Source: Actinokineospora pegani
Lineage (GTDB): Bacteria > Actinomycetota > Actinomycetes > Mycobacteriales > Pseudonocardiaceae
Direction of reading: 5' to 3'
Assembly (NCBI RefSeq): GCF_009745975.1
Contig: NZ_WHOL01000054.1
Coordinates: forward strand, 1-64,000
DNA length: 64,000 nucleotides
Shown here: positions 30,697-39,864 of the stretch, in pieces
Layout: the number at the start of each line of letters is the position of its first letter
Numbering within the stretch: the first letter of the stretch is position 1
Program-made: the position numbers and the translations under genes
Notes under the pieces: model-generated
Seen by the model: the letters and a program-made list of their open reading frames with translations, nothing else
Databases searched by the model: none
What the model was told of the DNA's origin: nothing

Positions 30697-33552
30697 GTGA
30701 ATCCAGCTTGGCTGCTGGCACTGCTCGTGCTCGGCATCGGCCCGGTGGTCAACACCGTGCTGGGGGTGCTGCGCCGCGACCGCGAGCGCGGGTCCCTGGT
30801 CGGTGCGGGCCGCCGGGAGGGGCGCACCGAGGCCCGCGGCGACGTCGCCGTGGTCATCGGCGCGCACGACGCCGAGACCGAGATCGCCGACGCGGTCGCC
30901 GCCGCGCTGCGGCTGGTGCACCGCGGCGACGTGCACGTGGTGGCCGACGACTCCACCGACAAGACAGCCGAGATCGCCCGCGGCCTGGGCGTCAACGTCG
31001 TCGAGACGGTCAAACCGCTGGGCCGCTCCGGCTCCCTGGTCGCCGCGCTCGACGGCTTCGCGCTGACCGAGAACTACGCCTACGTCCTCGTCCTCGACGT
31101 CGACCACCGGCCGCACCCGGCCTACCTCGACCGGACGCTGCCGATCTTCGACGACCCGGACGTCGTCGCGGTCGCGGGCTTCGCGCGCACCGACTGGACC
31201 ACCGCCCGCCGCACCCCCATCGGGCGCGTGCTGACGGCCTACCGCGCCCGGAGCCACATGCTCGCCCAGGCGCTGCTGACGATCATCCGCACCCGCCCCA
31301 ACGGCGAGGCCGCGCGCTGGCTGCCCAGCCCGGCCCGGATGTTCCGCACCAGCGTGCTGACCCGGCTCGACCTGGCCCCCGACGGCGTGCCGATCGCCGA
31401 CTTCGACGTGTCCAACCAGGTCTACCGCGCCGACCTCGGCCGCATCGTCGTCGTGCGCGGCGCGGTCGTGGGCACCCGCGACCCGGACAAGCTCGTCCCG
31501 TACGTCCGCCAGACCCGGCAGTGGGCAGTCGGCTTCTGGCAGGCCGTGCGCCGCAACGGGCTGCGCACCGGTCCGCAGCGGCTCGGCCTCGGCTGGTTCG
31601 CGGTCGAGTCGACGGTCACCGCGGCGGTGTTCGTGGCGCTGCCGTTCCTGCTCGGGTTCGGGGTGCTGTCGATCTGGACCGTGCTGCTCGGCGTCTTCGT
31701 GCCCGACCTGCTGATGACAGCGCTCGTCGCGCTGAGACAGCGACAACCCCGGTTCGTCCTGCCCGCGCTGTTCCTGCCGTTCGTGCGGCTGCTGGACTCG
31801 GTGATCTTCCTCAGCGCGCTGCCCGACGCGTTCGTCGACCGGAAGGCGTCGGCTCGCTGGCTGAGCCCGGTACGCGCGGGAAAAGCTGAGCCCGCCACCG
31901 CGCCGAACCCGGCGCGGTGGCGGGCAACCCTGCTCGCGTTGTCCTGGCTGGCGGCTGTCGGGGCGGTGGTGCTGCTGGTGCTGCGCGTCGCGGCGGCCAC
32001 CGTCCGGCTGCCCGCGACGGCCACCGAGCCCGCGCTGGTCGACGCCGTGTTCGGCCGGGTCGCGGGCTTCCCGGCCACCATCGGGGAGGGCCTGCTCCCG
32101 ACGGTGTCGCAACTGGCCGCCTACGCCTCGGCGGCCGACGCGTTCGACCGGCACGCCACGGTCCTGGCTGGCGTCCGCGAACTCTCGATCGGCTGCGCGG
32201 CGGTGATCGCGCTGGCCGGACTGGTCGCCGCCGCCGTGCTGCGGCTGCACCCGGCCGCCATCGCGGTGGCGCTGGCCCTCGCCGCGCTGTGCCCGCCGGT
32301 GGTCGGCGCGCTGGCCGTGTCCGGCTCCGGTCCGCTGGCCGCCGCGTGGCTCGCGCTGACCACGGTGCCGCTGGCCCTGTCGACCCGGGTCGGCTGGAAG
32401 GTCGCGCCGCTGGCGGTGCTGCCCGCCGCGGGCGCGGTGGTCACCGTGCCCGCCCTGGTCCTGCCGTTCGCCGTGGCCACCGCGTCGTGGTGGGTGGCCG
32501 ACCGGGTGCGGATGCGCGAGGGCAGGCGGGTCGTCGTGGCCGTGGCCGTGCTGGTGGCGGGCGGCGCGCTGGCCGCGCTGCTGGCTGTGCTCGGCCTGTT
32601 CGCCGTGCCCGAGGATGCCGGGTCGGCCGTGCGCGGGTGGCTGGTGCTCGCGGTCGCCGCCGTGGCCGCGGGCGGGCTCGTCCGCGGGCGGGCGCGCACC
32701 GGGTCGGCCGGGCTGCTCGCCGTCGTCGGCGTGGTCGCCCTGACCGGGTCGGACGCGCTGCTGGCCTGCGGGCTGGCCGGGTCCGTGCTGGTGCTCGCCG
32801 CGCTGATCGACGGGGCGGTCGCGGAGTCGGTCGCGATCCGCCGGGCCGTGGCCGGGGCGAGCGCCGCCGCCGGGGTCGCCCTCGGCGTCGCCGGTCTCGG
32901 CTCCGCGCTGCCGGTGGCCGTCCCGGTGGACCACCGGGGCGCCGTCGACTGGTTCCTCGCCTCCGCCGCCCCCGGCTCGACGCTGTCCGCGCCGCCACTG
33001 CTGCTCTCGGACCTGCGCCGCGACCTGCGCGGCCGCCAACCCCAGCTCATCCGCCCGGAGACCACGTTGAGCTCCTACTCGGTGCGCCGGGGCGACGGGG
33101 CGGGCACCGCCGTCGCCTGGTTCGACGGCCTCACCGTGCGGCTGGCCCAGACCGCCCCCGCGACCGGCCCCGACCGGGCAGGCGCGGGCGCGCGGCTGGC
33201 CGAGAACCCCCGCGTCCGCACCACCGACGAGGTCAAGGCGGTGCTGCGCGCGGGCGAGCTCGACTTCCGCGCCATGGCCGTGCTCGCCGAGATCAGCGCC
33301 CAGCACGACCTCGTCGTCGTGGGCGTCGGCAACGCCGCCGCCGAACGCGGCTCCGGACTGCCCGCCCGCACGGTCACCGTGTCCCATGTGGACGGAAACA
33401 CCGCCGCGGCGCCCGCCGTCGTCGAGGCGCTGCGCTCGTGGGTCCAGGTCCAGCAAAGCCCTTACGCCCCAATGGATGTGCGACCCTCCCCGGACGGGAC
33501 CGTGGCGCTGGTGTGGCGCATCCCCACCCCCGACGAACGCGCTCCGCGCTAG
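30697..33552 (+). CDS. GT2 glycosyltransferase fused to a large polytopic membrane region
   Basis: 951 residues. One N-terminal helix (3-23), then a family-2 glycosyltransferase domain (about 48-290): VVIGAHDAETEIADAV, VVADDSTDKTAEIA, the DxD-type LDVDHRP, and TRQWAVGFWQ (the QxxRW-like position reads TRQWA). Next come 3-4 helices as in processive cellulose-synthase-like enzymes, then roughly ten more Ala/Val-rich helices (about 405-710). A soluble domain of about 230 residues (about 720-951), predicted extracytoplasmic, completes it. This looks like a glycan synthase/exporter with an unrecognised sensor or transfer domain. Sugar and acceptor are unknown. GTG 30697 follows GAGGGG. Confidence 0.8.
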   Translation: MNPAWLLALLVLGIGPVVNTVLGVLRRDRERGSLVGAGRREGRTEARGDVAVVIGAHDAETEIADAVAAALRLVHRGDVHVVADDSTDKTAEIARGLGVNVVETVKPLGRSGSLVAALDGFALTENYAYVLVLDVDHRPHPAYLDRTLPIFDDPDVVAVAGFARTDWTTARRTPIGRVLTAYRARSHMLAQALLTIIRTRPNGEAARWLPSPARMFRTSVLTRLDLAPDGVPIADFDVSNQVYRADLGRIVVVRGAVVGTRDPDKLVPYVRQTRQWAVGFWQAVRRNGLRTGPQRLGLGWFAVESTVTAAVFVALPFLLGFGVLSIWTVLLGVFVPDLLMTALVALRQRQPRFVLPALFLPFVRLLDSVIFLSALPDAFVDRKASARWLSPVRAGKAEPATAPNPARWRATLLALSWLAAVGAVVLLVLRVAAATVRLPATATEPALVDAVFGRVAGFPATIGEGLLPTVSQLAAYASAADAFDRHATVLAGVRELSIGCAAVIALAGLVAAAVLRLHPAAIAVALALAALCPPVVGALAVSGSGPLAAAWLALTTVPLALSTRVGWKVAPLAVLPAAGAVVTVPALVLPFAVATASWWVADRVRMREGRRVVVAVAVLVAGGALAALLAVLGLFAVPEDAGSAVRGWLVLAVAAVAAGGLVRGRARTGSAGLLAVVGVVALTGSDALLACGLAGSVLVLAALIDGAVAESVAIRRAVAGASAAAGVALGVAGLGSALPVAVPVDHRGAVDWFLASAAPGSTLSAPPLLLSDLRRDLRGRQPQLIRPETTLSSYSVRRGDGAGTAVAWFDGLTVRLAQTAPATGPDRAGAGARLAENPRVRTTDEVKAVLRAGELDFRAMAVLAEISAQHDLVVVGVGNAAAERGSGLPARTVTVSHVDGNTAAAPAVVEALRSWVQVQQSPYAPMDVRPSPDGTVALVWRIPTPDERAPR

Positions 33553-33621
33553 CGCGCCCGAGAACAGGAAGCCACCACGGACGACTCCCCAGCTATACCG
33601 CCCCACCCACAAGAACCCCCC

Positions 33622-34983
33622 ATGAGAACCACCGCACGCCGCATCCTGGTCCCCTTGTTCGCCTCCGGCACCTACCTGCGGCTGGCCCACCTGTCCCCGG
33701 ACACCCCGAACGTCGACGTCACGGTCACCAGCTCCGGCAGGCCGGACTGGTCGGTGCGGCTCGCGGGCGTCGGCTACGGCGACGTGTCCGGCTACCAGCG
33801 CATCGAGCCGGGCAACCACACCATCGCCATGCGCCCGGCGGGCGCCGACCCGACCAGCGCCCCGGTCATCTCCGCCACCCTCGACGCCGCCGAGGGCAAC
33901 GCCTACACCGTGGCGGGCCTGGGCAACTTCGACGGCCTCGCGCTCAAGGTGCTCGACGACGACATCAGCCTGCCGCCGTCCGGCCAGGCCAGGGTGCGCG
34001 TGGTCAACGCCGCCCCGGCCGCGGGCGACCTCGAGGTCGAGCTGTCCGGTGAGACCGCCGTCGAGCAGGCCGCGTTCGGCGGCGCCTCCGAGTACGCGCT
34101 CGTCGACTCCGGCAGGCTCGACCTGCGGGTCGTCCCGGCCGGCGGCGAGCCGGTGGGGCTGCCGGTGACCCTGGACCCGGGCGGGGTCTACACCGCCCTG
34201 GTGCTGGAGGAGGGCGGCAAGCTGGTGCCCGAGGTCAAGGCCGACGCCAAGGGCGCGGAGGTCGTGCCCGCCGGTGGTGTGGAGACCGGCTTCGGCGGCG
34301 CGGCGGACGGGTCCCCGTCGGTTGCCCCGGTCCTGCTCGGGCTGGGCGTCGCCGCGGCCGCCCGGGCGGGTGCGCCGCCGCACGGCATGAGACGACTTGT
34401 CGGAGCCGTCGCCGCTGTCCTGCTCGGTGTCTGCGGCTGTGCGGCGCAGGACAGCGACGCGCGGCCGGGTGCCGTCGGATGGGCGCCGGTGACCTCGCAG
34501 AACCCGGACGGCGTCGCCCCCGCCTGGGAGGGCGCGTCCGCCGCCGACCCGACGCGGCTGCGCATCCCGGCCATCGGCGTCGACACCGAGCTGGTCGACC
34601 TGTCCGTGGACGGCGGCGGCGTGCTCATCCCGCCGGGGTCGGCCGAGGTCGTGGGCTGGTTCGCCGCCGGGCCCGCGCCCGGCTCGGTCGGCCCCGCGCT
34701 GCTGGCCGGGCACGTCGACTCCACGGCGGGCCCCGGCGTGTTCCACGACCTGGTCGACCTGCGCCCCGGCGACGAGGTGGCGGTGACCAGGGCCGACGGC
34801 TCCACCGCGCGGTTCACCGTCACCGGCGCCGTCCGCTGGGCCAAGGCCGAGTTCCCCACCGACAAGGTCTACGCGCCCACGCCCGCGCCGGAGCTGCGCC
34901 TGGTCACCTGCGGCGGCGTGTTCGACCACGCCGCGGGCAGCTACCGGGACAACATCACCGTCGAGGCGACCCTGGCCGCCTGA
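33622..34983 (+). CDS. DUF4397 domain protein fused in frame to class F sortase
   Basis: 453 residues in one frame. Residues 1-16 are a short basic/hydrophobic stretch instead of a full signal peptide. DUF4397 covers about 17-225 (YLRLAHLSPDTPNVDV, RVRVVNAAP). Residues 226-255 look like the end of a membrane anchor. From Met256 (ATG 34387) comes a self-contained class F sortase of 198 residues with its own signal (RRLVGAVAAVLLGVCGC) and catalytic His109, Cys175 (LVTCGG) and Arg187 (sortase numbering). In other actinomycetes these are usually two genes. ATG 34387 overlaps a +1-frame TGA in the ATGA form, suggesting a fusion by frameshift (see junction). No LPXTG substrate is nearby. A TATACC box lies at 33594-33599; no Shine-Dalgarno. 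Confidence 0.85.
   Translation: MRTTARRILVPLFASGTYLRLAHLSPDTPNVDVTVTSSGRPDWSVRLAGVGYGDVSGYQRIEPGNHTIAMRPAGADPTSAPVISATLDAAEGNAYTVAGLGNFDGLALKVLDDDISLPPSGQARVRVVNAAPAAGDLEVELSGETAVEQAAFGGASEYALVDSGRLDLRVVPAGGEPVGLPVTLDPGGVYTALVLEEGGKLVPEVKADAKGAEVVPAGGVETGFGGAADGSPSVAPVLLGLGVAAAARAGAPPHGMRRLVGAVAAVLLGVCGCAAQDSDARPGAVGWAPVTSQNPDGVAPAWEGASAADPTRLRIPAIGVDTELVDLSVDGGGVLIPPGSAEVVGWFAAGPAPGSVGPALLAGHVDSTAGPGVFHDLVDLRPGDEVAVTRADGSTARFTVTGAVRWAKAEFPTDKVYAPTPAPELRLVTCGGVFDHAAGSYRDNITVEATLAA
34310..34390 (+). other. Junction of DUF4397 and sortase: likely frameshift scar
   Basis: In the ORF frame this reads a hydrophobic segment (VAPVLLGLGVAAAA) then RAGAPPHGM and continues into the sortase. Read +1 from about 34350, the same DNA ends GRVRRRTA-stop, the usual basic tail after a C-terminal membrane anchor. 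That stop TGA (34388-34390) overlaps the sortase ATG (34387-34389). One extra base, or two missing, in the GC-only run near 34350-34375 would explain the fusion. Confidence 0.55.
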
Positions 34984-35000
34984 GCTGGTAGAACTTGCCG

Positions 35001-35651
35001 GTGGGCGAACAGGCGACCCGGCTGGTGGTGTGCGACGGGCACGCCTTCTTCGCCGAGTCCCTGGCCGTCGCGCTGGCCCCGCACGGGTTCGCCGCGCACC
35101 CCACCACCACCCTGGCCGCCGCCCGAGCCGCCCTGCGCGAACCCGCGCCGCTGCTGGTCATCGAGGCCGATTTGCCCGACGGCGACGGCCTGGCCGTGCT
35201 GCCCGCGCTGCTCGCCGCCGCCCCGGGGACCAGGGCCGTCGTCGTGTCCGCCGACGCCGCCGCCGAGACCGGCCGCCGCGCCGTCGCCCGCGGCGCGGCC
35301 TGCCACCTGCCCAAGACCATCACCGTTCGTGATCTCGCCCACGCGCTGCGTCGCGTCCTGCGCGGCGAGCACGTCGAGGCGCCCACCGCGCGCGGCCCCA
35401 GGACGTCCCCCGAGACCGCCGCCGCGCACCGCCTCGCCGCGCACCTGACCCCGCGCGAGCGGGAGTGCCTGGCCCTGCTCGTGCAGGGGGAGAGCACCAC
35501 GGCGATGGAGCGGCGGATGGGTGTCTCCGGCACGACGGTGCGCACCCACGTGCAGGCGCTGCTGACCAAGCTCGGGGTGCACTCGCGGGTCGACGCGGCC
35601 GCTTTCGCCGTGCGCCACCGGCTGTTAGCGCCGCCACCTGATCGCGTTTGA
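35001..35651 (+). CDS. LuxR-family response regulator with Glu at the phosphoacceptor site
   Basis: 216 residues from GTG 35001 (TTG 34995 is an alternative; a TAGAAC box 6 nt upstream favours 35001 as a leaderless start). The receiver domain keeps Asp12 (VCDGH) and Lys105, but the position four before the conserved Pro is Glu55 (VIEADLP) instead of Asp, so normal phosphorylation is unlikely and a constitutively active-like state is possible. The HTH (about 145-205) reads LTPRERECLALLVQG, GTTVRTHVQALLTKLGVHSR. It closely resembles the regulator at 29900 in layout. No kinase is adjacent. Confidence 0.87.
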   Translation: MGEQATRLVVCDGHAFFAESLAVALAPHGFAAHPTTTLAAARAALREPAPLLVIEADLPDGDGLAVLPALLAAAPGTRAVVVSADAAAETGRRAVARGAACHLPKTITVRDLAHALRRVLRGEHVEAPTARGPRTSPETAAAHRLAAHLTPRERECLALLVQGESTTAMERRMGVSGTTVRTHVQALLTKLGVHSRVDAAAFAVRHRLLAPPPDRV

Positions 35652-35690
35652 GGTATCTGAAACCGGTGGCGGCGGGTAACCATGTAGGGC

Positions 35691-37298
35691 ATGGCGGAGA
35701 ACCCGGGCTCGGAGCACAGCACGGTCGCGGTCCCTGAGATCACGGTCGTCGGCGGTCAGGTCGACCGGGGGGAGACGATCCTGACCCCGGCGGCGCTAAA
35801 GTTCGTCGCGGGCCTGCACGCCGCCTTCGCCGACCGGCGCGACGACCTGCTCGCCGCCCGCCAGGTGCGCCGCGTGCTGGCCGCGGAGGTCAAGGGCCTG
35901 GACTTCCTGCCCGACACCACCGCCATCCGCTCCGGGGACTGGCAGGTCGCCGAGGCCCCCGAGGCGCTGCGCGACCGCCGGGTGGAGATCACCGGCCCGA
36001 CCGACCCCAAGATGGCGGTCAACGCCCTCAACTCCGGCGCCCGCGTGTGGCTGGCCGACCTCGAGGACGCCAACACCCCGCACTGGGCCAACGTCGTCAC
36101 CGGCCAGGTCACCCTCTACGACGCCGTGCGCGGCGACATCGCCTTCACCTCCCCGCAGGGCAAGGTCTACGCGCTCGACCCCGACGCCCGCCCCGCCACG
36201 ATCGTCGTGCGCCCGCGCGGCTGGCACCTCGACGACAAGCACGTCCTGGTCGGCGGCAGGCGCTCGGTCGGCGCCCTGCTCGACTTCGGGCTGCACTTCT
36301 TCCACAACGCCAAGGAGTCGCTGGCGCGCGGTGCGGGCCCGTACTACTACCTGCCCAAGATCGAGAGCCACCTCGAGGCCCGGCTGTGGGACGACGTGTT
36401 CACCCACGCCGAGGCCGCGCTCGGGATCGCGCACGGCACCATCCGCGCGACCGTGCTGATCGAGACCATCCCGGCGGCGTTCGAGATGGAGGAGATCCTC
36501 TACGAGCTGCGCGAGCACGCCTCCGGGCTCAACGCGGGCCGCTGGGACTACCTGTTCAGCCTGATCAAGTACTTCCGCGACGCGGGCCCGGGGTTCGTGC
36601 TGCCCGACCGCGACTCGGTCACCATGACCGCCCCGTTCATGCGCGCCTACACCGAACTGCTCGTGCGCACCTGCCACAAGCGCGGGGCGTTCGCGATGGG
36701 CGGCATGGCCGCGTTCATCCCCAACCGGAGCGACGAGGACGTCACCGCCCGCGCGCTGGCCAAGGTCCGCGAGGACAAGGGCCGCGAGGCGGGCGACGGG
36801 TTCGACGGCTCCTGGGTCGCCCACCCCGACCTGGTCCCGGTGTGCCGAGAGGTGTTCGACGGGGTGCTGGGCGAGCGGCCCAACCAGCTCGACAAGCAGC
36901 GCGACGACGTCGTGGTGGCCGCGGGCGACCTGCTGGCCGTGGCCACGGCGGGCGGGACGGCGAGCAGGGCGGGCCTGCGCTCGGCCGTCGACGTGGGCCT
37001 GCGCTACCTGTCGTCCTGGCTGGGCGGCAACGGCGCGGCGGCCATCCACAACCTGATGGAGGACGCCGCCACCGCCGAGATCTCCCGCTCCCAGGTGTGG
37101 CAGTGGGTGCGCAACGGCGTGGTCCTCGACACCGGCGAGACCACCACCCCCGAGCTGGTGCGGGAAGTGCTCGCCGAGGTCCGCGCGGACCTGGCCGACC
37201 TGCCGCGCCTGGACCTGGCCGCCGAGCTCTTCGAGCAAGTCGCCCTCGCCGACGAGTACCCCGACTTCCTGACCATCCCCGCCTACGAGCGGATCTGA
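35691..37298 (+). CDS. aceB: Malate synthase A
   Basis: 535 residues, the length of the A isoform. It condenses glyoxylate and acetyl-CoA to malate. Characteristic segments: PTDPKMAVNALNSGA, ADLEDANTPHW, LIETIPAAFEMEEIL, LNAGRWDYLFS, and GMAAFIPNRSDE. No isocitrate lyase is adjacent. It is followed 2 bp later by the DUF6986 gene and then allB-alc, so here it probably consumes glyoxylate from purine breakdown. ATG 35691 has no good Shine-Dalgarno; a TAACCA box 8 nt upstream suggests a leaderless mRNA. Confidence 0.95.
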   Translation: MAENPGSEHSTVAVPEITVVGGQVDRGETILTPAALKFVAGLHAAFADRRDDLLAARQVRRVLAAEVKGLDFLPDTTAIRSGDWQVAEAPEALRDRRVEITGPTDPKMAVNALNSGARVWLADLEDANTPHWANVVTGQVTLYDAVRGDIAFTSPQGKVYALDPDARPATIVVRPRGWHLDDKHVLVGGRRSVGALLDFGLHFFHNAKESLARGAGPYYYLPKIESHLEARLWDDVFTHAEAALGIAHGTIRATVLIETIPAAFEMEEILYELREHASGLNAGRWDYLFSLIKYFRDAGPGFVLPDRDSVTMTAPFMRAYTELLVRTCHKRGAFAMGGMAAFIPNRSDEDVTARALAKVREDKGREAGDGFDGSWVAHPDLVPVCREVFDGVLGERPNQLDKQRDDVVVAAGDLLAVATAGGTASRAGLRSAVDVGLRYLSSWLGGNGAAAIHNLMEDAATAEISRSQVWQWVRNGVVLDTGETTTPELVREVLAEVRADLADLPRLDLAAELFEQVALADEYPDFLTIPAYERI

Positions 37299-37300
37299 GC

Positions 37301-38545
37301 ATGGCGCGGCTGAGCCTCGACCCCGCGCGGCTCGCCGCCGCCACCTCCGGCCTGGTCGCCGTCGACGCCGCGCGGGCCGCCCGCTACCCGGGCGACCCGG
37401 GGACCCGCCAGCCCGTGCACACCTGTTACGTCCCCGCGGACGGGGTCGACGCGGGGACGCCCGCCGCCTGGGGCGCGGAAGCGCTTGCGGCACTGGACGA
37501 GCACGCCCCCACGCCGGGTGTGCTGGCCTCGGTGCTGGACCTGCCCGACGAGCTCGCCGAGCCGGTCTTCACCCGGGTGCGCGCCAAGCTGGCCACCGAA
37601 CCGGTCGAGGACCTGCGCGTCGACTTCGAGGACGGCTACGGCACCCGCGCCGACGAGGTGGAGGACGCCGACGCGCTGCGCGCCGCCGACCTGGTGCGGG
37701 CGTGGGGGTTGGCCAGCGCGGGCATCCGGGTGAAGTCCTTCGACACCCCGGCCCTGCTCGGCCGGGGGTTGCGCACGCTCGACCTGGTGCTGACCGCCGC
37801 CGGGGGACCCCCGCCCGGCTTCGCGCTGACGTTCCCCAAGGTCACCGCGCCCGAGCAGGTCGAGGCGCTGGTCACCGTGCTGGCGCTGCTGGAGGCCGCG
37901 CTCGGCCTCGACGCCCGCACGCTGCGGTTCGAGGTGCAGATCGAGACCACCCAGGCCGTCATCGACGCCGAGGGCCGCTTCACCGTGCCCCGGCTGATCA
38001 CCGCCGGGGCGGGCCGGGTGACCGGGCTGCACTTCGGCACCTACGACTACACCGCCGCCTGCGGCCTCGGCGCGGGCGAGCAGCACCTCGCGCACGCCGC
38101 ATGCGACTTCGCCCGGCACGCCATGCAGGTCGGGTCGGCCGGGACCGGGGTGCGGCTGTCGGACGGGTCGTCGAACCGGCTGCCCGTCGGGTCGCGCGAG
38201 ACCGTCCACGGGAACTGGCGCGCGCACCACGACCTGGTGCGCCGGTCGCTGCGGCACGGGTTCTTCCAGGGCTGGGACCTGCACCCGGCGCAGTTGGTGA
38301 CCCGCTACGCCGCCGTCTACGCCCACCACCTGTCCTCGGCCGCCGCCGACGGTCGACGGCTCGCCGCGTACGTGGCGCGCGGCAGCGGCAGCGCGGTGCT
38401 CGACGAGCCCGCCACTGCCGCCGCGCTGGCGTTGTCGCTGCGGCGTTCGGTCGACTGCGGGGCGCTGACCGCCGCTGAGGTGGCTGACCACTGTGGACTG
38501 GACATGGACGGCCTCACCGCACTCGTCGACCGGGAGCCGCGGTGA
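37301..38545 (+). CDS. HpcH/HpaI aldolase-like TIM-barrel protein (DUF6986-type)
   Basis: 414 residues. It resembles the citrate-lyase beta / HpcH aldolase superfamily: [10 protein letters not shown] (acidic pair near the metal site), [29 protein letters not shown] and [13 protein letters not shown]. The reaction is not established. Its position between malate synthase and allantoinase, with 2-bp and overlapping junctions, ties it to allantoin-glyoxylate metabolism. Cleavage of ureidoglycolate or another C-C or C-N lyase step is a reasonable hypothesis because no recognisable ureidoglycolate lyase is present. Confidence 0.8.
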   Translation: MARLSLDPARLAAATSGLVAVDAARAARYPGDPGTRQPVHTCYVPADGVDAGTPAAWGAEALAALDEHAPTPGVLASVLDLPDELAEPVFTRVRAKLATEPVEDLRVDFEDGYGTRADEVEDADALRAADLVRAWGLASAGIRVKSFDTPALLGRGLRTLDLVLTAAGGPPPGFALTFPKVTAPEQVEALVTVLALLEAALGLDARTLRFEVQIETTQAVIDAEGRFTVPRLITAGAGRVTGLHFGTYDYTAACGLGAGEQHLAHAACDFARHAMQVGSAGTGVRLSDGSSNRLPVGSRETVHGNWRAHHDLVRRSLRHGFFQGWDLHPAQLVTRYAAVYAHHLSSAAADGRRLAAYVARGSGSAVLDEPATAAALALSLRRSVDCGALTAAEVADHCGLDMDGLTALVDREPR

Positions 38546-39864
38546 GCCCGCTGCTGTTCCGCGCCCGGCGCGCGGTTGTCGACGGTGCCGAGCGCGCGGT
38601 GTCGGTCCGGGTGGCCGAGGGGCGGATCACGGCTGTGCAAGCGTTCGACGCCGACGCCGCGGGGGCCGAGGTGGTCGCGATCGCGGACGACGAGGTGCTG
38701 CTGCCCGGCCTGGTCGACACGCACGTCCACGTCAACGACCCCGGCCGCGCCGAGTGGGAGGGCTTTCCGACCGCCACCCGCGCGGCGGCGGCCGGGGGGA
38801 TCACCACGATCCTCGACATGCCGCTCAACAGCATCCCGCCGACGGTCGACCTGGCCGCGCTGCGGGTGAAGCAGCGGGCGGCGCGCGGTCGGGCGCACGT
38901 CGACGTCGGGTTCTGGGGCGGCGCGGTGCCGGGGAACGTGCCGGACCTGGCCGCCCTGCACGAGGCCGGGGTGTTCGGGTTCAAGTGCTTCCTGCTCGAC
39001 TCCGGTGTGGCGGAGTTCGGGCACCTGTCCTCCGGCGAACTGGCCGAGCACCTGCGCCGGACCGCCGAACTGGACGCGCTGCTCATCGCGCACGCCGAGG
39101 ACGGCGAGATCGTCGAACCGGCCCCGCACGGCCGCGACTACGCGGGCTTCCTGGCCTCGCGGCCCCGGTCGGCCGAGGACTCCGCCATCGCCGCCGTGAT
39201 CGCCGCCGCGGCGGCGACCGGCGCCCGCGCGCACATCGTGCACCTGTCGTCGTCGGACGCGCTGCCGCTGGTGGTCGCCGCCAAAGCGGACGGGATCCGG
39301 TTGACCGTGGAGACCTGCCCGCACTACCTGACCTTCGCCTCCGAGGAGGTCCCGGACGGGGCCACGCAGTTCAAGTGCTGCCCGCCGATCCGCGAGGCGG
39401 ACAACCGCGAGGCGCTGTGGCAGGCGTTGCGCGAGGGTGTCATCGATGTGGTCGTCAGCGACCACTCGCCGTGCACGCCCGAGCTCAAGCGTCTTGACAA
39501 CGGGGACTTCGGCGAGGCGTGGGGCGGGGTGTCGAGCGTGCAGCTCGGGCTGCCCGCGGTGTGGACCGGGGCCGTCGAGCGGGGGATCGGGCTGCCCGAG
39601 GTGGTGTCGTGGATGGCCTCCGGCCCGGCCCGGCTGGTCGGGTTGCGGCACAAGGGGACGATCGCCCCCGGCTTCGACGCCGACTTCGCCGTGTTCGCCC
39701 CGGATGAGTTGTTCGACGTCGACGCGCGGCGACTGCACCACCGGAACCCGGTCACCCCGTACCACGGCAGGAAGCTGCGCGGCGTCGTCCGCTCGACGTG
39801 GCTGCGCGGCACACCCGTCGCGGGCGACCCCCGGGGCGTCCTGCTGGAAAGGGGAACGGCATGA
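38542..39864 (+). CDS. allB: Allantoinase
   Basis: 440 residues. Cyclic amidohydrolase opening allantoin to allantoate. Metal-site motifs: [22 protein letters not shown] (candidate carboxylated Lys), [21 protein letters not shown] and [13 protein letters not shown]. This pattern separates allantoinase from dihydropyrimidinase and dihydroorotase. GTG 38542 overlaps the upstream stop (GTGA) and its own stop overlaps alc (ATGA), so the operon is translationally coupled. Confidence 0.95.
   Translation: MSPLLFRARRAVVDGAERAVSVRVAEGRITAVQAFDADAAGAEVVAIADDEVLLPGLVDTHVHVNDPGRAEWEGFPTATRAAAAGGITTILDMPLNSIPPTVDLAALRVKQRAARGRAHVDVGFWGGAVPGNVPDLAALHEAGVFGFKCFLLDSGVAEFGHLSSGELAEHLRRTAELDALLIAHAEDGEIVEPAPHGRDYAGFLASRPRSAEDSAIAAVIAAAAATGARAHIVHLSSSDALPLVVAAKADGIRLTVETCPHYLTFASEEVPDGATQFKCCPPIREADNREALWQALREGVIDVVVSDHSPCTPELKRLDNGDFGEAWGGVSSVQLGLPAVWTGAVERGIGLPEVVSWMASGPARLVGLRHKGTIAPGFDADFAVFAPDELFDVDARRLHHRNPVTPYHGRKLRGVVRSTWLRGTPVAGDPRGVLLERGTA

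Noticed and set aside
30484-34929. Very long minus-strand frame (about 1480 codons)
   Set aside because: It spans several clear plus-strand genes and their gaps, is rich in Arg/Gly/His/Gln, and has no start signals.
33622-34983. LPXTG sorting signal as substrate of the class F sortase
   Set aside because: I saw no LPXTG-like motif followed by a hydrophobic segment and basic tail in any protein of the cassette.
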